A DNA stretch of 64,000 nucleotides from Chitinophaga cymbidii (GTDB taxonomy: Bacteria; Bacteroidota; Bacteroidia; Chitinophagales; Chitinophagaceae): positions 806,001-870,000 of the forward strand of contig NZ_BKAU01000005.1 of NCBI RefSeq assembly GCF_007992715.1, read 5' to 3'. Positions within the stretch are counted from its first letter, which is position 1. The number at the start of each line of letters is the position of its first letter. The notes beneath the pieces were generated by a model. The model did no database searches, was not told the DNA's origin, and saw nothing but the letters and a program-made list of their open reading frames with translations. The position numbers and the translations under genes are program-made. Positions 54,359 to 63,252 of the stretch are shown here, in pieces.

Positions 54359-54847
54359 TTAATTTGACCCGGAAGTGCAATCTTTGTAGGTACCAACGCT
54401 TGCGCCTTCACAGTTGGCCGGCTGGCAGCCGTTGTTGCCGCCGGATTCGCAATCTGCGCGGTACTTGGTCACCGTTGTGGTGGTGTTTGTCTTAACCGTT
54501 TTCTTTCTGAATAACCATCCAAGGATGTCTGTGCTGGCGCCGGGCATTACGTTGCCGTCCTTATCGAAAGATACGGTGGTAGTAACAGTCGGGCCTGTGC
54601 CGCCGCTGCTTGTTCCTGTTGTATTGGTGACGGAGGAACTGCAGAATACTTCCACTGTTTTCCAGCAGGAGCCGCCGCTGCTTGATCCGCCGCTGCTTGA
54701 GCCCCCGGAGGTTCCGGACTGGCCGAAGACAGGTGCGCCCAGGCTTATCTCTTTTATGTCATAATGCAGCGAAGCATATTGCAGGTTCGCCACAAGGGCA
54801 AAGATCAGAAGGATGATGCCGCTTATTTTGAAAATCCGTTTTTTCAT
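54359..54847 (-). CDS. secreted Ser/Thr/Gly-rich six-cysteine peptide, NVEALA-like
   Basis: 162 residues. An N-terminal hydrophobic signal (IFKISGIILLIFALVANLQY) is followed by a segment (YDIKEISLGAPVFGQS, 29-44) that resembles the leader region of NVEALA-family exported peptides. Then comes a low-complexity GGSSSGGSSSGGS linker (48-60), Thr-rich stretches (TVTTTV, TNTTTTVTKY) and six Cys at 61, 69, 133, 141, 146 and 157, enough for three disulfides. No D(S/T)(A/I/L/M/T/V) motif of the Bacteroides general O-glycosylation pathway is present. Codon use is strongly biased to Gly/Ser/Thr but the frame is intact. Function unknown; the neighbours suggest modification and export. Confidence 0.75.
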   Translation of the reverse strand: MKKRIFKISGIILLIFALVANLQYASLHYDIKEISLGAPVFGQSGTSGGSSSGGSSSGGSCWKTVEVFCSSSVTNTTGTSSGGTGPTVTTTVSFDKDGNVMPGASTDILGWLFRKKTVKTNTTTTVTKYRADCESGGNNGCQPANCEGASVGTYKDCTSGSN

Positions 54848-54916
54848 TTTACCGTTTTTTAAAGTTTAAGTACTTGATTATAGATGTGGGAAGCAGTTGC
54901 AGATCAGGCGGGCCTT

Positions 54917-56278
54917 CTATTTGTATTTCTTTTTCAACTCCTCAAAGTCGGCCCTTTTTTCCAGTTGTTCCTTTATTTCCATCTTCAGGGTTTCGCTATC
55001 CCGCCATATTCTTACGCGCTGGGAGGTGTACAACGAAAGTGCCGCTATGTACACGATAAACAGCGCAACTCCCGTTCTCAGGTGTTTACTCCTCAATTCC
55101 ATGAATTTGTTCAGAAGAAAGCTGATCAGGAAAAAGATGCCAATCGATGATACATAAACATACCGGTCCGCTACGATCGCGTATCTGGCCAGCGGTATGA
55201 TGTTCGAGACCAGCATGATATGAACGAGAAAGAAGGATATGCCGAAGAATACCCATTTCTGCCGCCAGAAATCGTACAGCAAAACGCTCACAAGCACGAT
55301 GATGAACGGGTAGAACCAGAACCTCCATGGAAGCTCTTCTCCGATCTGAATAGGGAATGGGTAAATGTAGGACAGGTTAAGCGGGACCACACATTTTATA
55401 AGGTACTCAACCACGGTGTAGCAGGCGAACAATACGTTTTGATAGAACGGGTATTGCGCCTGGTCTGAAAGCACACCTTCGTTAGCAACTCCCTGCGATA
55501 ACATTGTAACGATGCCAAAGAAAAGGGAAAGTGCCAGAAAGGGTATCTTTTCTACCCAGGTACTGATCTTCCGAAGATCCCGGCCCAGTGCATAGTCGAA
55601 CAGCAACAGGCATACCGGCAAAGTTATGGCCTGCTCTTTTGCTCCGAAGGAGATGATAAAAAAAAGCATGCAAAGCAGGTAGTCTTTCTTTTGGTGACGA
55701 CTGGCGTACCGCAGATAACAGTGCAATGAGATCAGGTAGAAAAAACTGTACAGCAGTATTTTGGAGGCGGACAGCCAGGCTACGGCTTCTACCAGGAATG
55801 GATGAATGGCCATCAGCAGGGCGGTAAAAAATGAAATGCGCCTGATGGACAGGGTTTCGAAAGCCCCATTGTTAGTCAGCAGCTTGTTGATTAGCAGGTA
55901 CAATAAGACCACATTTGCCATATGGATCAAAAGACTGGCTGTATGGAACCAGAAGGGGCTGTACCCGAATAACGAATACAGCAGGATGTAATGGAACTCA
56001 TTTACGGGGGCGTATTGCCCGCGATAGAATTCTGTAAGAACGTTCCACAGATTATCTGCTTTCAGGCCCTGGTCGGTATAGTAGTTGATCACAACCCACT
56101 GGTCATCCCAGTTTAGCAGGAATTTATGGGAGAACACGGGCCAGTACAATGCACCAATGCACAGAATAAGTATGCTGACAGGGAAATAGAGCTTTTTGTG
56201 CCCGATGGGGAATAGCCCGGTTTCCGGGATGGACAGTCTTGATTTCCGGGAAGCTTTATGTAGCTTGATTTGCTGCAT
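54917..56278 (-). CDS. TMTC-like GT-C membrane glycosyltransferase lacking TPR repeats
   Basis: 453 residues with about ten membrane segments. Signature parts of the TMTC (DUF1736) O-mannosyltransferase family are visible: WDDQWVV in the first luminal/periplasmic loop, HPFLVEAVAWLSASK, ARYAIVADRYVYVSSIG and RVRIWRDSETLK at the end. In TMTC proteins the last motif leads into TPR repeats; here the protein stops about 25 residues later, so only the membrane catalytic part exists. Predicted activity is transfer of a sugar (mannose in relatives) from a lipid donor to a protein Ser/Thr outside the membrane. It is the first gene of the minus-strand run and ends 70 bases before the Ser/Thr-rich peptide gene. 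Confidence 0.75.
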   Translation of the reverse strand: MQQIKLHKASRKSRLSIPETGLFPIGHKKLYFPVSILILCIGALYWPVFSHKFLLNWDDQWVVINYYTDQGLKADNLWNVLTEFYRGQYAPVNEFHYILLYSLFGYSPFWFHTASLLIHMANVVLLYLLINKLLTNNGAFETLSIRRISFFTALLMAIHPFLVEAVAWLSASKILLYSFFYLISLHCYLRYASRHQKKDYLLCMLFFIISFGAKEQAITLPVCLLLFDYALGRDLRKISTWVEKIPFLALSLFFGIVTMLSQGVANEGVLSDQAQYPFYQNVLFACYTVVEYLIKCVVPLNLSYIYPFPIQIGEELPWRFWFYPFIIVLVSVLLYDFWRQKWVFFGISFFLVHIMLVSNIIPLARYAIVADRYVYVSSIGIFFLISFLLNKFMELRSKHLRTGVALFIVYIAALSLYTSQRVRIWRDSETLKMEIKEQLEKRADFEELKKKYK

Positions 56279-56444
56279 ACAGGATAAGGATATTTATGAT
56301 GAACACATCACAGCAATGCGGATATAACAAGCATCCCGTTGTCAGATGAGCAACGGTAGCCAGCTTATGCCGGATCTCAACAGGGCTCCTATTCAATACA
56401 CATCGAATGTACAAATTCCCACTCCAACAATAATGGAGTGCGGA

Positions 56445-56687
56445 TCAGTTGTTTTGTCTTTCCATCTTGAAGCTGAAATCAAATCCTCCGGCGGCCTGAT
56501 AATAATAGCTGCTTCTTTCCTTGCTGTAGACAATAGGGGCGCCGGATTCTTTCATGAAAGAGAGGTATTCGTATAATCGGCTTTCAGAAATTCCCAGGCG
56601 CTCGGCAAGCTGTTTGGGGGAGCCTGTAGACTTGATCTTGATAAGCCTGTCAATGGTGAGCAGTCGCTCCAGGTAACGTTTGGGCAT
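56445..56687 (-). CDS. small HTH (DeoR/HTH_11-like) protein
   Basis: 80 residues. Residues about 24-48 form a helix-turn-helix (PKQLAERLGISESRLYEYLS) followed by a wing-like segment (GAPIVYSKERSSYYYQ). This matches small stand-alone HTH_11 proteins of Bacteroidota. It has no effector domain. It lies between the two divergent arms of the locus, 121 bases from the second RND permease and 166 bases upstream of the TMTC-like gene, so it is a candidate regulator of both. Confidence 0.75.
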   Translation of the reverse strand: MPKRYLERLLTIDRLIKIKSTGSPKQLAERLGISESRLYEYLSFMKESGAPIVYSKERSSYYYQAAGGFDFSFKMERQNN

Positions 56688-56730
56688 ATAGGGTGAGGGT
56701 TAATATGAAAAATCGATTTAGTAGCGGGTT

Positions 56731-56760
56731 CCAAGTTAATTTATTTTTATTATTTGTCAA
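56731..56760 (-). promoter_or_regulatory. candidate promoter of the small HTH gene
   Basis: On the minus strand TTGACA (56760-56755) is followed, 19 bases after the TTG, by TAACTTGG (56738-56731), a one-mismatch match to the -7 consensus TAnnTTTG. The leader would be about 35-40 nt. Confidence 0.35.
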
Positions 56761-56807
56761 TTTTTAACATTATTTTTCTGTCATAAACATCCCTTAATCT
56801 AACCCAT

Positions 56808-59800
56808 GTGAGGCTTTTTTTCACTCCGTTCCGGCTTCTTCTTTTGTTCTTGATATTATCAGCTTCAGGCGTGGTGGCATGTTTGTGGATACGGATCGAT
56901 CTGATGCCAGGGGAAGAAGAATCTTCGCTTTTCGTTTCGTTTTCACTGCCAGGCGCTGATCCCGGTACAGTGGAAAAGGAGGTTACATCCTTACTGGAGA
57001 GTGCCTGTTCCCAACTTGAGGGAGTAGAAAAGATTGTTTCTGTTTCAAATTATGACTACGGCCATATTCAACTCAATTTTGACCGTTCGGCAGATGTGCA
57101 GTTCAAACAGATGGAGCTGTCAGCGCTTATCCGGCGGGTCTATCCTGCTTTGCCTCCTGCAGCATCTTATCCGGTAGTGTCAGGAGGTGGCAAAACGCCC
57201 GCTACATCGTTCCCGTTATTGGTGTATTCGATCAGTGCGCCCGTTCGGCCCTACAGTATTAAGCAGCGTATAGAACCCGTTATCCGGGAGGCGCTTGCAG
57301 ATGTTGACGGTGTAAGGGAGATCAGTATTCCGGGTGTTGAAGATATGCAGCTGACCATTCTCTATGATAAGACGAAATGTGAGGCGCTGGGAATTGAACC
57401 GGCCAGTATAGCAGGGGGGCTCATGTCTTATTATACACCGGCCTGGCCCGGAGATGTAAAAACCGGGAGCAACCGTTATTTCTTAAGTATTCCGGCACCG
57501 CTTGCCACTGTAGAAACGATAGAGAACATGCCCATTGCTCTTCCTGATAAACAGCGCATCAGATTGAAACAGGTTGCACAGGTCCGCATAGAGGAAAGAG
57601 CGCCCCGCAGTTATTTCCGGATAAACGGCAGGGATGCTGTTACCTGTTCCATTTATGTAAACGGGAATGGGAACAGGAGCCTGTTGGCAGGAAGGATCAG
57701 GGAATTGATGCATGAGGCAGCCGCGGGTTTGGCGGAGGGTTTTGAGATGCGGCTGGACTATGACGATACCGAACTGATCACAGGGGAGATCAGGAAGAGT
57801 ATGCGAAGGATCGGTTTATCGTTGGCAATATTGTTGGTCTTCATACTTGCTGCGTACCGGAGTTGGGCCCGTACCGTCATTATCGTATCGAGCCTTTGGG
57901 TAGCACTATGCCTTGCTGTTTTATTGGTTTGGCTGCTGAAGATCGATGTTAATATTTATACGGTCGCGGGCCTGGCTATTTCTTTCGGTATTATGACCGA
58001 CAATGCAATCGTTGTTTTGGACTATTGCTCCCGGGGTCACCGGAAAGGCTTCTCCGGAGGACTGCTGGCCGCTAATCTTGCAACAGCTTCAGCCTTTGTA
58101 CTGATCTTCCTGTTACCGGATGAAATAAAGCGGAACCTGTCAGGCCTCGCCATGGTGATCCTGATAGCGCTTAGCGCTTCTTTCGTGACGTCGATCTGGC
58201 TTACTCCGGCCTTACATCGCCTGTTAAGCCCTGGCCGCAGACACCGGGCTTTGAAAGCAGGGCGTACCATGTATCTCCGGAGGAGGAAATGGAGACAGGT
58301 AAAATTGTATTCCTCGTTTATGTCCTTCCTTTCCCTGCACCGCGCAAAATTCCTGGTGCTCGTTGTGCTGGGCTTTGGCTTGCCGGTGTTCCTGCTGCCG
58401 CTAAAGTGGGAAGGGAAAGCATGGTACCATAACTGGTACAATGCCTCTTTGGGGAGCGAGTACTATCAGCTGGAGATCAAACCGCTGGCTGATAAGTGGC
58501 TGGGAGGGGCATTGCGTTTGTTCATTACCGGTGTTGCTGAAAACAGCGGTTACCGTACCCTTGAGAAAACAACGCTTTTTGTGCGTGCAACCATGCCTTT
58601 AGGTACAACCCTGGCGCAGATGAATATCGTGGTAGCAGACGTGGAAGATTACCTCTCCGGCATCGCAGGCATTGAGAAATATGAAGCAAGCATCTATAGC
58701 GGACAGCGGGCAGCAATCGCTGTGAGCTTTAAAGAAACATACGAGCAGGCTGGACTGCCTTATCAGCTGAAGTCGGCACTCGTTTCGCGCGCGGTTGATC
58801 GTGGCGGAACAGAATGGAATATTTATGGTATTGGATCAGGTTTCAGTAATGCCATGCAAGGAGAGATGGCCGACTTCAGGATTATTTTGCGAGGGTATAA
58901 CAGCAACAGTCTGGACAGGATTGCAGCCCGTCTGGAGGAGAGATTGCGGCAACAGAAGCGGGTATCGAGGATCAATACCAACGAGAGGCTCGGTTATGAT
59001 CAGAAGGAAAATAAAGCGTATTATCTCGATCTTGATGCCGCGAAAGCCGCGTTGCATAACACCAGCGGGGCAGAAATATCAGCCAGGGTCAGGGGCTTAA
59101 CAGCAGCAAGGGAACTGCCGGTCAGGCTGCCCCTGGGCGGTCGTTACCTGCCCGTTGTGCTGGAAGAGCAGCGGGCAGCTGAATATTCGTATTATGATCT
59201 GCTGAACCGAACTGTTCATCTCGACAGAACAAGGGCCGTGAAATTAGGAGGGCTGGGCGCCGCCGGATACAGCAATACGTTGAATAGCATTTATAAGGAA
59301 GACAGGCAGTACGTTCGGGTGGTAGGATTCGAGTTTAACGGAACGGCGGCATTCGGTAATTCCTTCACGAAAGATCTCGTAAAGGAGGTAGCCGTTGAGT
59401 TGCCCCTCGGCTATTCGATCGAACAGCAAAACTGGAGCGGGATACAGGATATGGCTAGCAGCTTTTGGGTGGTATTGTTGGCGCTGGTTGCCGTGCTTTT
59501 CTTTATATATAGTGTAATGCTGGAGAATTTAAGGAAGCCTTTCTTTATCATTATCATGATCCCTGTCTCCTTCATTGGTATATTGCTTACGTTCTCTTTG
59601 AACAGCTTTTGGTTTGATCAGGGGGGCTATGCAGCATTTGTGATGGTTGGGGGGCTGGTTTCCAATGCAGGTGTTTTTATTGTGAATGATCTCAATAAAC
59701 TGAAGAAGGCCGGCGGGAAACGGAATGAGAACAAGCTTCTCGTCAAGGCGGTCCTGCACAGGTCAGGCGCCATTTTGCTTACCATTCTTTCCACCTGTTT

Positions 59801-59963
59801 GGGTTTATTGCCTTTTCTTATGGACGGGCCTGCCGAAGCATTTTGGTTTTCCCTTGCCGCGGGTACCATTGGGGGATTGCTGTTCTCTCTGCCGACAGTT
59901 TTCGTCATTTTGCCCGTTTTGCTTTGGAAAAAAGTCCAGGCCAGCGGTGAATTTTACCCATAA
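56808..59963 (+). CDS. RND efflux transporter permease (second of two)
   Basis: A 1051-residue AcrB-family permease with the usual 12 membrane segments (SLAILLVFILAAYRSWARTV; GIMTDNAIVVLDYCS at TM4; GGLVSNAGVFIVNDLNKL at TM10). The start is GTG 56808; the ATG two bases earlier is followed at once by TGA, so it cannot be the start. No adaptor or TolC lies beside it; it could share those encoded on the opposite strand or form a mixed trimer with the first permease, as MdtB and MdtC do. The stop is 23 bases from the stop of the convergent TonB receptor gene, with no room for a classical terminator. Confidence 0.9.
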   Translation: MRLFFTPFRLLLLFLILSASGVVACLWIRIDLMPGEEESSLFVSFSLPGADPGTVEKEVTSLLESACSQLEGVEKIVSVSNYDYGHIQLNFDRSADVQFKQMELSALIRRVYPALPPAASYPVVSGGGKTPATSFPLLVYSISAPVRPYSIKQRIEPVIREALADVDGVREISIPGVEDMQLTILYDKTKCEALGIEPASIAGGLMSYYTPAWPGDVKTGSNRYFLSIPAPLATVETIENMPIALPDKQRIRLKQVAQVRIEERAPRSYFRINGRDAVTCSIYVNGNGNRSLLAGRIRELMHEAAAGLAEGFEMRLDYDDTELITGEIRKSMRRIGLSLAILLVFILAAYRSWARTVIIVSSLWVALCLAVLLVWLLKIDVNIYTVAGLAISFGIMTDNAIVVLDYCSRGHRKGFSGGLLAANLATASAFVLIFLLPDEIKRNLSGLAMVILIALSASFVTSIWLTPALHRLLSPGRRHRALKAGRTMYLRRRKWRQVKLYSSFMSFLSLHRAKFLVLVVLGFGLPVFLLPLKWEGKAWYHNWYNASLGSEYYQLEIKPLADKWLGGALRLFITGVAENSGYRTLEKTTLFVRATMPLGTTLAQMNIVVADVEDYLSGIAGIEKYEASIYSGQRAAIAVSFKETYEQAGLPYQLKSALVSRAVDRGGTEWNIYGIGSGFSNAMQGEMADFRIILRGYNSNSLDRIAARLEERLRQQKRVSRINTNERLGYDQKENKAYYLDLDAAKAALHNTSGAEISARVRGLTAARELPVRLPLGGRYLPVVLEEQRAAEYSYYDLLNRTVHLDRTRAVKLGGLGAAGYSNTLNSIYKEDRQYVRVVGFEFNGTAAFGNSFTKDLVKEVAVELPLGYSIEQQNWSGIQDMASSFWVVLLALVAVLFFIYSVMLENLRKPFFIIIMIPVSFIGILLTFSLNSFWFDQGGYAAFVMVGGLVSNAGVFIVNDLNKLKKAGGKRNENKLLVKAVLHRSGAILLTILSTCLGLLPFLMDGPAEAFWFSLAAGTIGGLLFSLPTVFVILPVLLWKKVQASGEFYP

Positions 59964-59986
59964 TTTTTTTCAATGTCATACGACAA

Positions 59987-62326
59987 TCAGAACTTTATTG
60001 CCAGATCTATTGAGAAGTTCCTTGTTGGATAGTAGATGCCGTAAGAATCCCAGTATTGCGCATCTCCGATGTTGTTCAGCTTAAAACCTGCGCGCCATTT
60101 GGTATTTTCATAAAATAGCGTTCCGTTCACTACGGTATAAGCCGGTATTGTCAACGTATTGCCATCGTCAAAAAAGCTTTTGCTTACGCTATTGCCGCCG
60201 GCTCCTATGCCCCAGTTTTGCAGTACGCTGTTGTGAAATTTATAGCTAACCCAGTAAGTGGCTATATTACGCGGCGCGCCGGCAACTATGTTGCCCTGGT
60301 TTTTGGCAGCTTTAACGATCTTGTTTTCATTATAACCGTAACCCAATATCACGTTAAGACCTTCCACCGGGTTAGCCAGCACATCCAGCTCAAACCCGCT
60401 GCTTTGCTGCTGCCCGTCCTGCCTTGTAAATTGCTTGTTATCGATGATCTCATTGCGCAGGGCATTGTCTATATTGATTGTATAATAGCTAAAGGTTGTA
60501 TTGACCTTCCCATTCAGCAACTCGCTTTTTATACCCACTTCCCATTGATTGGCATAAACGGGCTGGACATTCAGAACAGATCCATCCGGCTGTTCTATCT
60601 GCGGATTGTTGTTCTGGAAGCCGTTCATATAGTTGCCAAACAGGGATACTTTATTTTTAACTACCTGGTAAACCAGTCCTAATTTGGGAGAAAGGGAGTT
60701 TTGCTCATATCCACCCGGATTAAAACCGCCCGTTTTCTGTATGAATCTGTCAAAACGGAGGCTGAGCATAGCATACAAGCGGTCGCTTATATTCAGCACT
60801 TCCGATACATAAGCGCCTATATACTGATTTTGCGAAGTGCCGCGGCTGGAAACCCGCTCCGGTTGCAACAGTATCTTGTTTGCATGTTCCTTGGTGATGA
60901 GCTTGTAAGTATTGTGAATGTTGATCGTGTCAAAATTCGGAGCGCTCTTGCTCATACCATTTGCATAGTAATCGGTATAGCTTACCCCCAGCAGTAAAGT
61001 ATGTTTCAGCGCGCCCGTATTGAACTTACCGACAAAATTCTGTTGTGCGTTGGTGAATGTATTCTTTATTGGTCCCCATATACCTACATATCTCGCCAGA
61101 CTATCCTTGGCAACCCAGGTATTATACGTTTGATAGCTATATTCTGTAAGCTCGTTTACATAGGAAATATTGGTGGATGAGGTCCACTGATCGCTGATCC
61201 TGTATTTAGCTTCTACAAAGTATTTCTGGGATTGCGTTTTGGAATCAAGATCATTGTCGTATACCGAGGCGCTGTATGGCAAGGGAATGTCTTCAAAGCT
61301 GGTATAGCCGGTTTTGGCAACATTCACGGTAGTATAAGTTGGTCTTGATGAATTTGCGTTAAATATTTCCGCATCAAACAGCACCGTCAGCTTTTCATTC
61401 ACTTTATACAATACACTCGGCGCAAATGCAAAACTGCTCACCCGTCCGAAATCGCTAAAGCTGTTTTGGCGTTGAATCGCCGTGTTGACACGTGCCAGCA
61501 CGGTTTTGTCTTTATTCACAGGCGCATTGATGTCGGCCGTTAGCCTTGAAAGCCCGAAACTTCCTACCGTTAACCCGGTAGTACCGAAGAAGGTTTCGCC
61601 GGGCTTTTTCGTTACCAGGTTTACCACACCGCCAAATGATGATGCTCCGGTACCGAACAATGTTCCGGAAGGCCCCTTTATAAATTCAATACGTTCAATA
61701 TTGGACACGTCGGCGCTGGACCGGCCCAGGTCTGAGCGTAATCCGTTACGGGCGCCAATACCGGTACTAAAGCCGCGGGACATTGTACCAACGCCTCCGC
61801 TGGGATAGGAAACAGGCACTACGCCGGGAGCGGCCTTCAGAGCATCCTGCATGTTCGTCACCACCTGTTCTTTCAGCAGCTCGTTACTCACAATATTATA
61901 CACCTGTGGGTTTTCGAGATTATTGATGGGCATTCTTGCCACATAATCCGTCTGCTTATCCACTATTTTATGGCGACCGCCTGTAATCACAACTTCATCC
62001 AGCTGCTTTTTGGAAATGGTCAATTCCATGGTAACGGCAACCGTTCTGTTATTCTCTACAGTTACGCTACGGGTAATGGTCTCATAGCCTGGCAACGATA
62101 TTTGCAGTTCATAGCTTCCTTCATTTATATTGCGCAGCGTGAATTTCCCTTTCTCGTCCGTTAATGTGCCGCGGTTGGTTCCCTTTAAGGCTACTCTAAC
62201 ACCGGGCGCGGGGTCACCATCGACCGTAAATACCTGTCCGGTTACTATGCCCTTTCCGTCTTCAGTATTGGCAAAAGAGAGTACTGTAGCTGATATACAG
62301 CATAGCAATAGTATAAAAAATCTCAT
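59987..62326 (-). CDS. TonB-dependent siderophore-type receptor with carboxypeptidase-regulatory-like domain
   Basis: A 779-residue outer-membrane receptor. Signal peptide (MRFFILLLCCISATVLSFA), a carboxypeptidase-regulatory-like domain (about 25-105: GDPAPGVRVALKGTNRGTLT), the TonB-box-like region LDEVVITGGR, a plug (ADVSNIERIEFIKGPSGTLF and GGVVNLVTKKP) and a 22-strand barrel ending in Phe. The plug and length resemble FhuA/FoxA-type ferric siderophore receptors rather than SusC, and there is no STN domain or SusD partner. Two copies of a 19-bp repeat lie upstream (62371-62453). Iron control is plausible but no clear Fur box was found. Confidence 0.88.
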   Translation of the reverse strand: MRFFILLLCCISATVLSFANTEDGKGIVTGQVFTVDGDPAPGVRVALKGTNRGTLTDEKGKFTLRNINEGSYELQISLPGYETITRSVTVENNRTVAVTMELTISKKQLDEVVITGGRHKIVDKQTDYVARMPINNLENPQVYNIVSNELLKEQVVTNMQDALKAAPGVVPVSYPSGGVGTMSRGFSTGIGARNGLRSDLGRSSADVSNIERIEFIKGPSGTLFGTGASSFGGVVNLVTKKPGETFFGTTGLTVGSFGLSRLTADINAPVNKDKTVLARVNTAIQRQNSFSDFGRVSSFAFAPSVLYKVNEKLTVLFDAEIFNANSSRPTYTTVNVAKTGYTSFEDIPLPYSASVYDNDLDSKTQSQKYFVEAKYRISDQWTSSTNISYVNELTEYSYQTYNTWVAKDSLARYVGIWGPIKNTFTNAQQNFVGKFNTGALKHTLLLGVSYTDYYANGMSKSAPNFDTINIHNTYKLITKEHANKILLQPERVSSRGTSQNQYIGAYVSEVLNISDRLYAMLSLRFDRFIQKTGGFNPGGYEQNSLSPKLGLVYQVVKNKVSLFGNYMNGFQNNNPQIEQPDGSVLNVQPVYANQWEVGIKSELLNGKVNTTFSYYTINIDNALRNEIIDNKQFTRQDGQQQSSGFELDVLANPVEGLNVILGYGYNENKIVKAAKNQGNIVAGAPRNIATYWVSYKFHNSVLQNWGIGAGGNSVSKSFFDDGNTLTIPAYTVVNGTLFYENTKWRAGFKLNNIGDAQYWDSYGIYYPTRNFSIDLAIKF

Positions 62327-62370
62327 GTTGATATATTTGGCACGAAAGTATACAAGACTCCGGTAGATGG

Positions 62371-62453
62371 TTTACGAGATGCGGAAAAAAAAGTTTCATA
62401 GCGGGGGCGACGCGGGGATGGGGTGGGAGCGGGATTTACGAGATGCGGAAAAA
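62371..62453. repeat. 19-bp direct repeat upstream of the siderophore-type receptor
   Basis: TTTACGAGATGCGGAAAAA occurs at 62371-62389 and again at 62435-62453, 64 bases apart, between the receptor start (62326) and the next gene. The intervening sequence is G-rich. The gap 62327-62691 holds nothing else I can support apart from the promoter at 62622-62652; a 103-residue open frame on the minus strand there looks non-coding. The copies may be binding sites for a regulator of the receptor. Confidence 0.6.
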
Positions 62454-62621
62454 GATTTACATAACTGGATAGGTGTATTTTTGATACTGGTTCTGATTCC
62501 TTTCGGAAGTCGTGAACCGACCCTGGTTTATAAGGGAGTTGCCAACTTTGTTTATTGATGAGTTTGTCTATATCTAAATGGGGCGTTTGGGCATGAATCG
62601 CTCTAAATAAAACATATTTGA

Positions 62622-62652
62622 TTGGCTTTTTCATTTGAATTTGTTATATTTG
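62622..62652 (+). promoter_or_regulatory. promoter of the small putative lipoprotein gene
   Basis: TTG (62622-62624), 20 bases, TATATTTG (62645-62652): a full match to the Bacteroidota -33/-7 pattern, with a predicted leader of about 33 nt before ATG 62692. Confidence 0.55.
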
Positions 62653-62691
62653 GTTAGCCCATAATATATGTCCATGCTTCAATAAATCCCT

Positions 62692-63252
62692 ATGAAAAAG
62701 GTCATTTTATCACTGTTTGTTTTATCCGTTATCGTGACAAGTTTACATTGTAAAAAGGAGAGAGGTTCCAAGCCTCCGGCTGGGGATCAGCTTCCTCCTA
62801 TTACCCAGGAAGGTAAACATACAATCGGATTTAAGATAGGTGATGAAGTAATAATACCAAAAGGCTTTACGGGAGTCAGTAATCCAACTGTGATCTACGA
62901 TCCTACCCTCGAAGGCGGGTCGCTTAGTATTAGCATGTACCATATTAATAAGAAAGATTCCATTGAACAGTTCCTTATCATCGGTGCCAAGAACCTATAT
63001 AAAACAGGAACCTATCGGATTGCCTCCCCCATGGAAGATGTAGGCATCAAGTTTTCAAAGATTTTCGTTAACACAAATACAGGCTGCGATTACAATTTCC
63101 GGGATGATGATGTTAAGCAAACGGGTAGTTTGAAAATTACACGCCTGGACCTTTCTGCGCAGATTATTTCAGGGACCTTTTCCGTTGTGATGATCAAAAG
63201 TGGGTGCGATACTATATCTATTAAAGACGGCCGCTTTGATCTCAGACTATAA
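62692..63252 (+). CDS. small exported protein, DUF6252/DUF5025-like putative lipoprotein
   Basis: 186 residues with a signal peptide (MKKVILSLFVLSVIVTSLHC). The Cys at 20 is followed by KKERGSKPP, as in lipoproteins, but the residue before it is His, which weakens the lipobox. The body (EGKHTIGFKIGDEVIIPKG near the start, ISGTFSVVMIKSGCDTISIKDGRFDLRL at the end, with the final segments reading ISGTF, GCDTISI and GRFDL) has the pattern of the DUF6252-type beta-rich lipoproteins of unknown function. It is followed after 38 bases by another exported protein gene. Confidence 0.7.
   Translation: MKKVILSLFVLSVIVTSLHCKKERGSKPPAGDQLPPITQEGKHTIGFKIGDEVIIPKGFTGVSNPTVIYDPTLEGGSLSISMYHINKKDSIEQFLIIGAKNLYKTGTYRIASPMEDVGIKFSKIFVNTNTGCDYNFRDDDVKQTGSLKITRLDLSAQIISGTFSVVMIKSGCDTISIKDGRFDLRL

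Noticed and set aside
54660..54715. The GC-rich repeat in the peptide gene as a CRISPR or mobile-element repeat
   Set aside because: It is the in-frame coding sequence of a Gly-Ser linker; unit size and context fit low-complexity protein sequence only.
62323..62634. A 103-residue minus-strand open frame upstream of the siderophore-type receptor
   Set aside because: It overlaps the receptor start and spans both 19-bp repeats, with no recognisable feature; probably non-coding.
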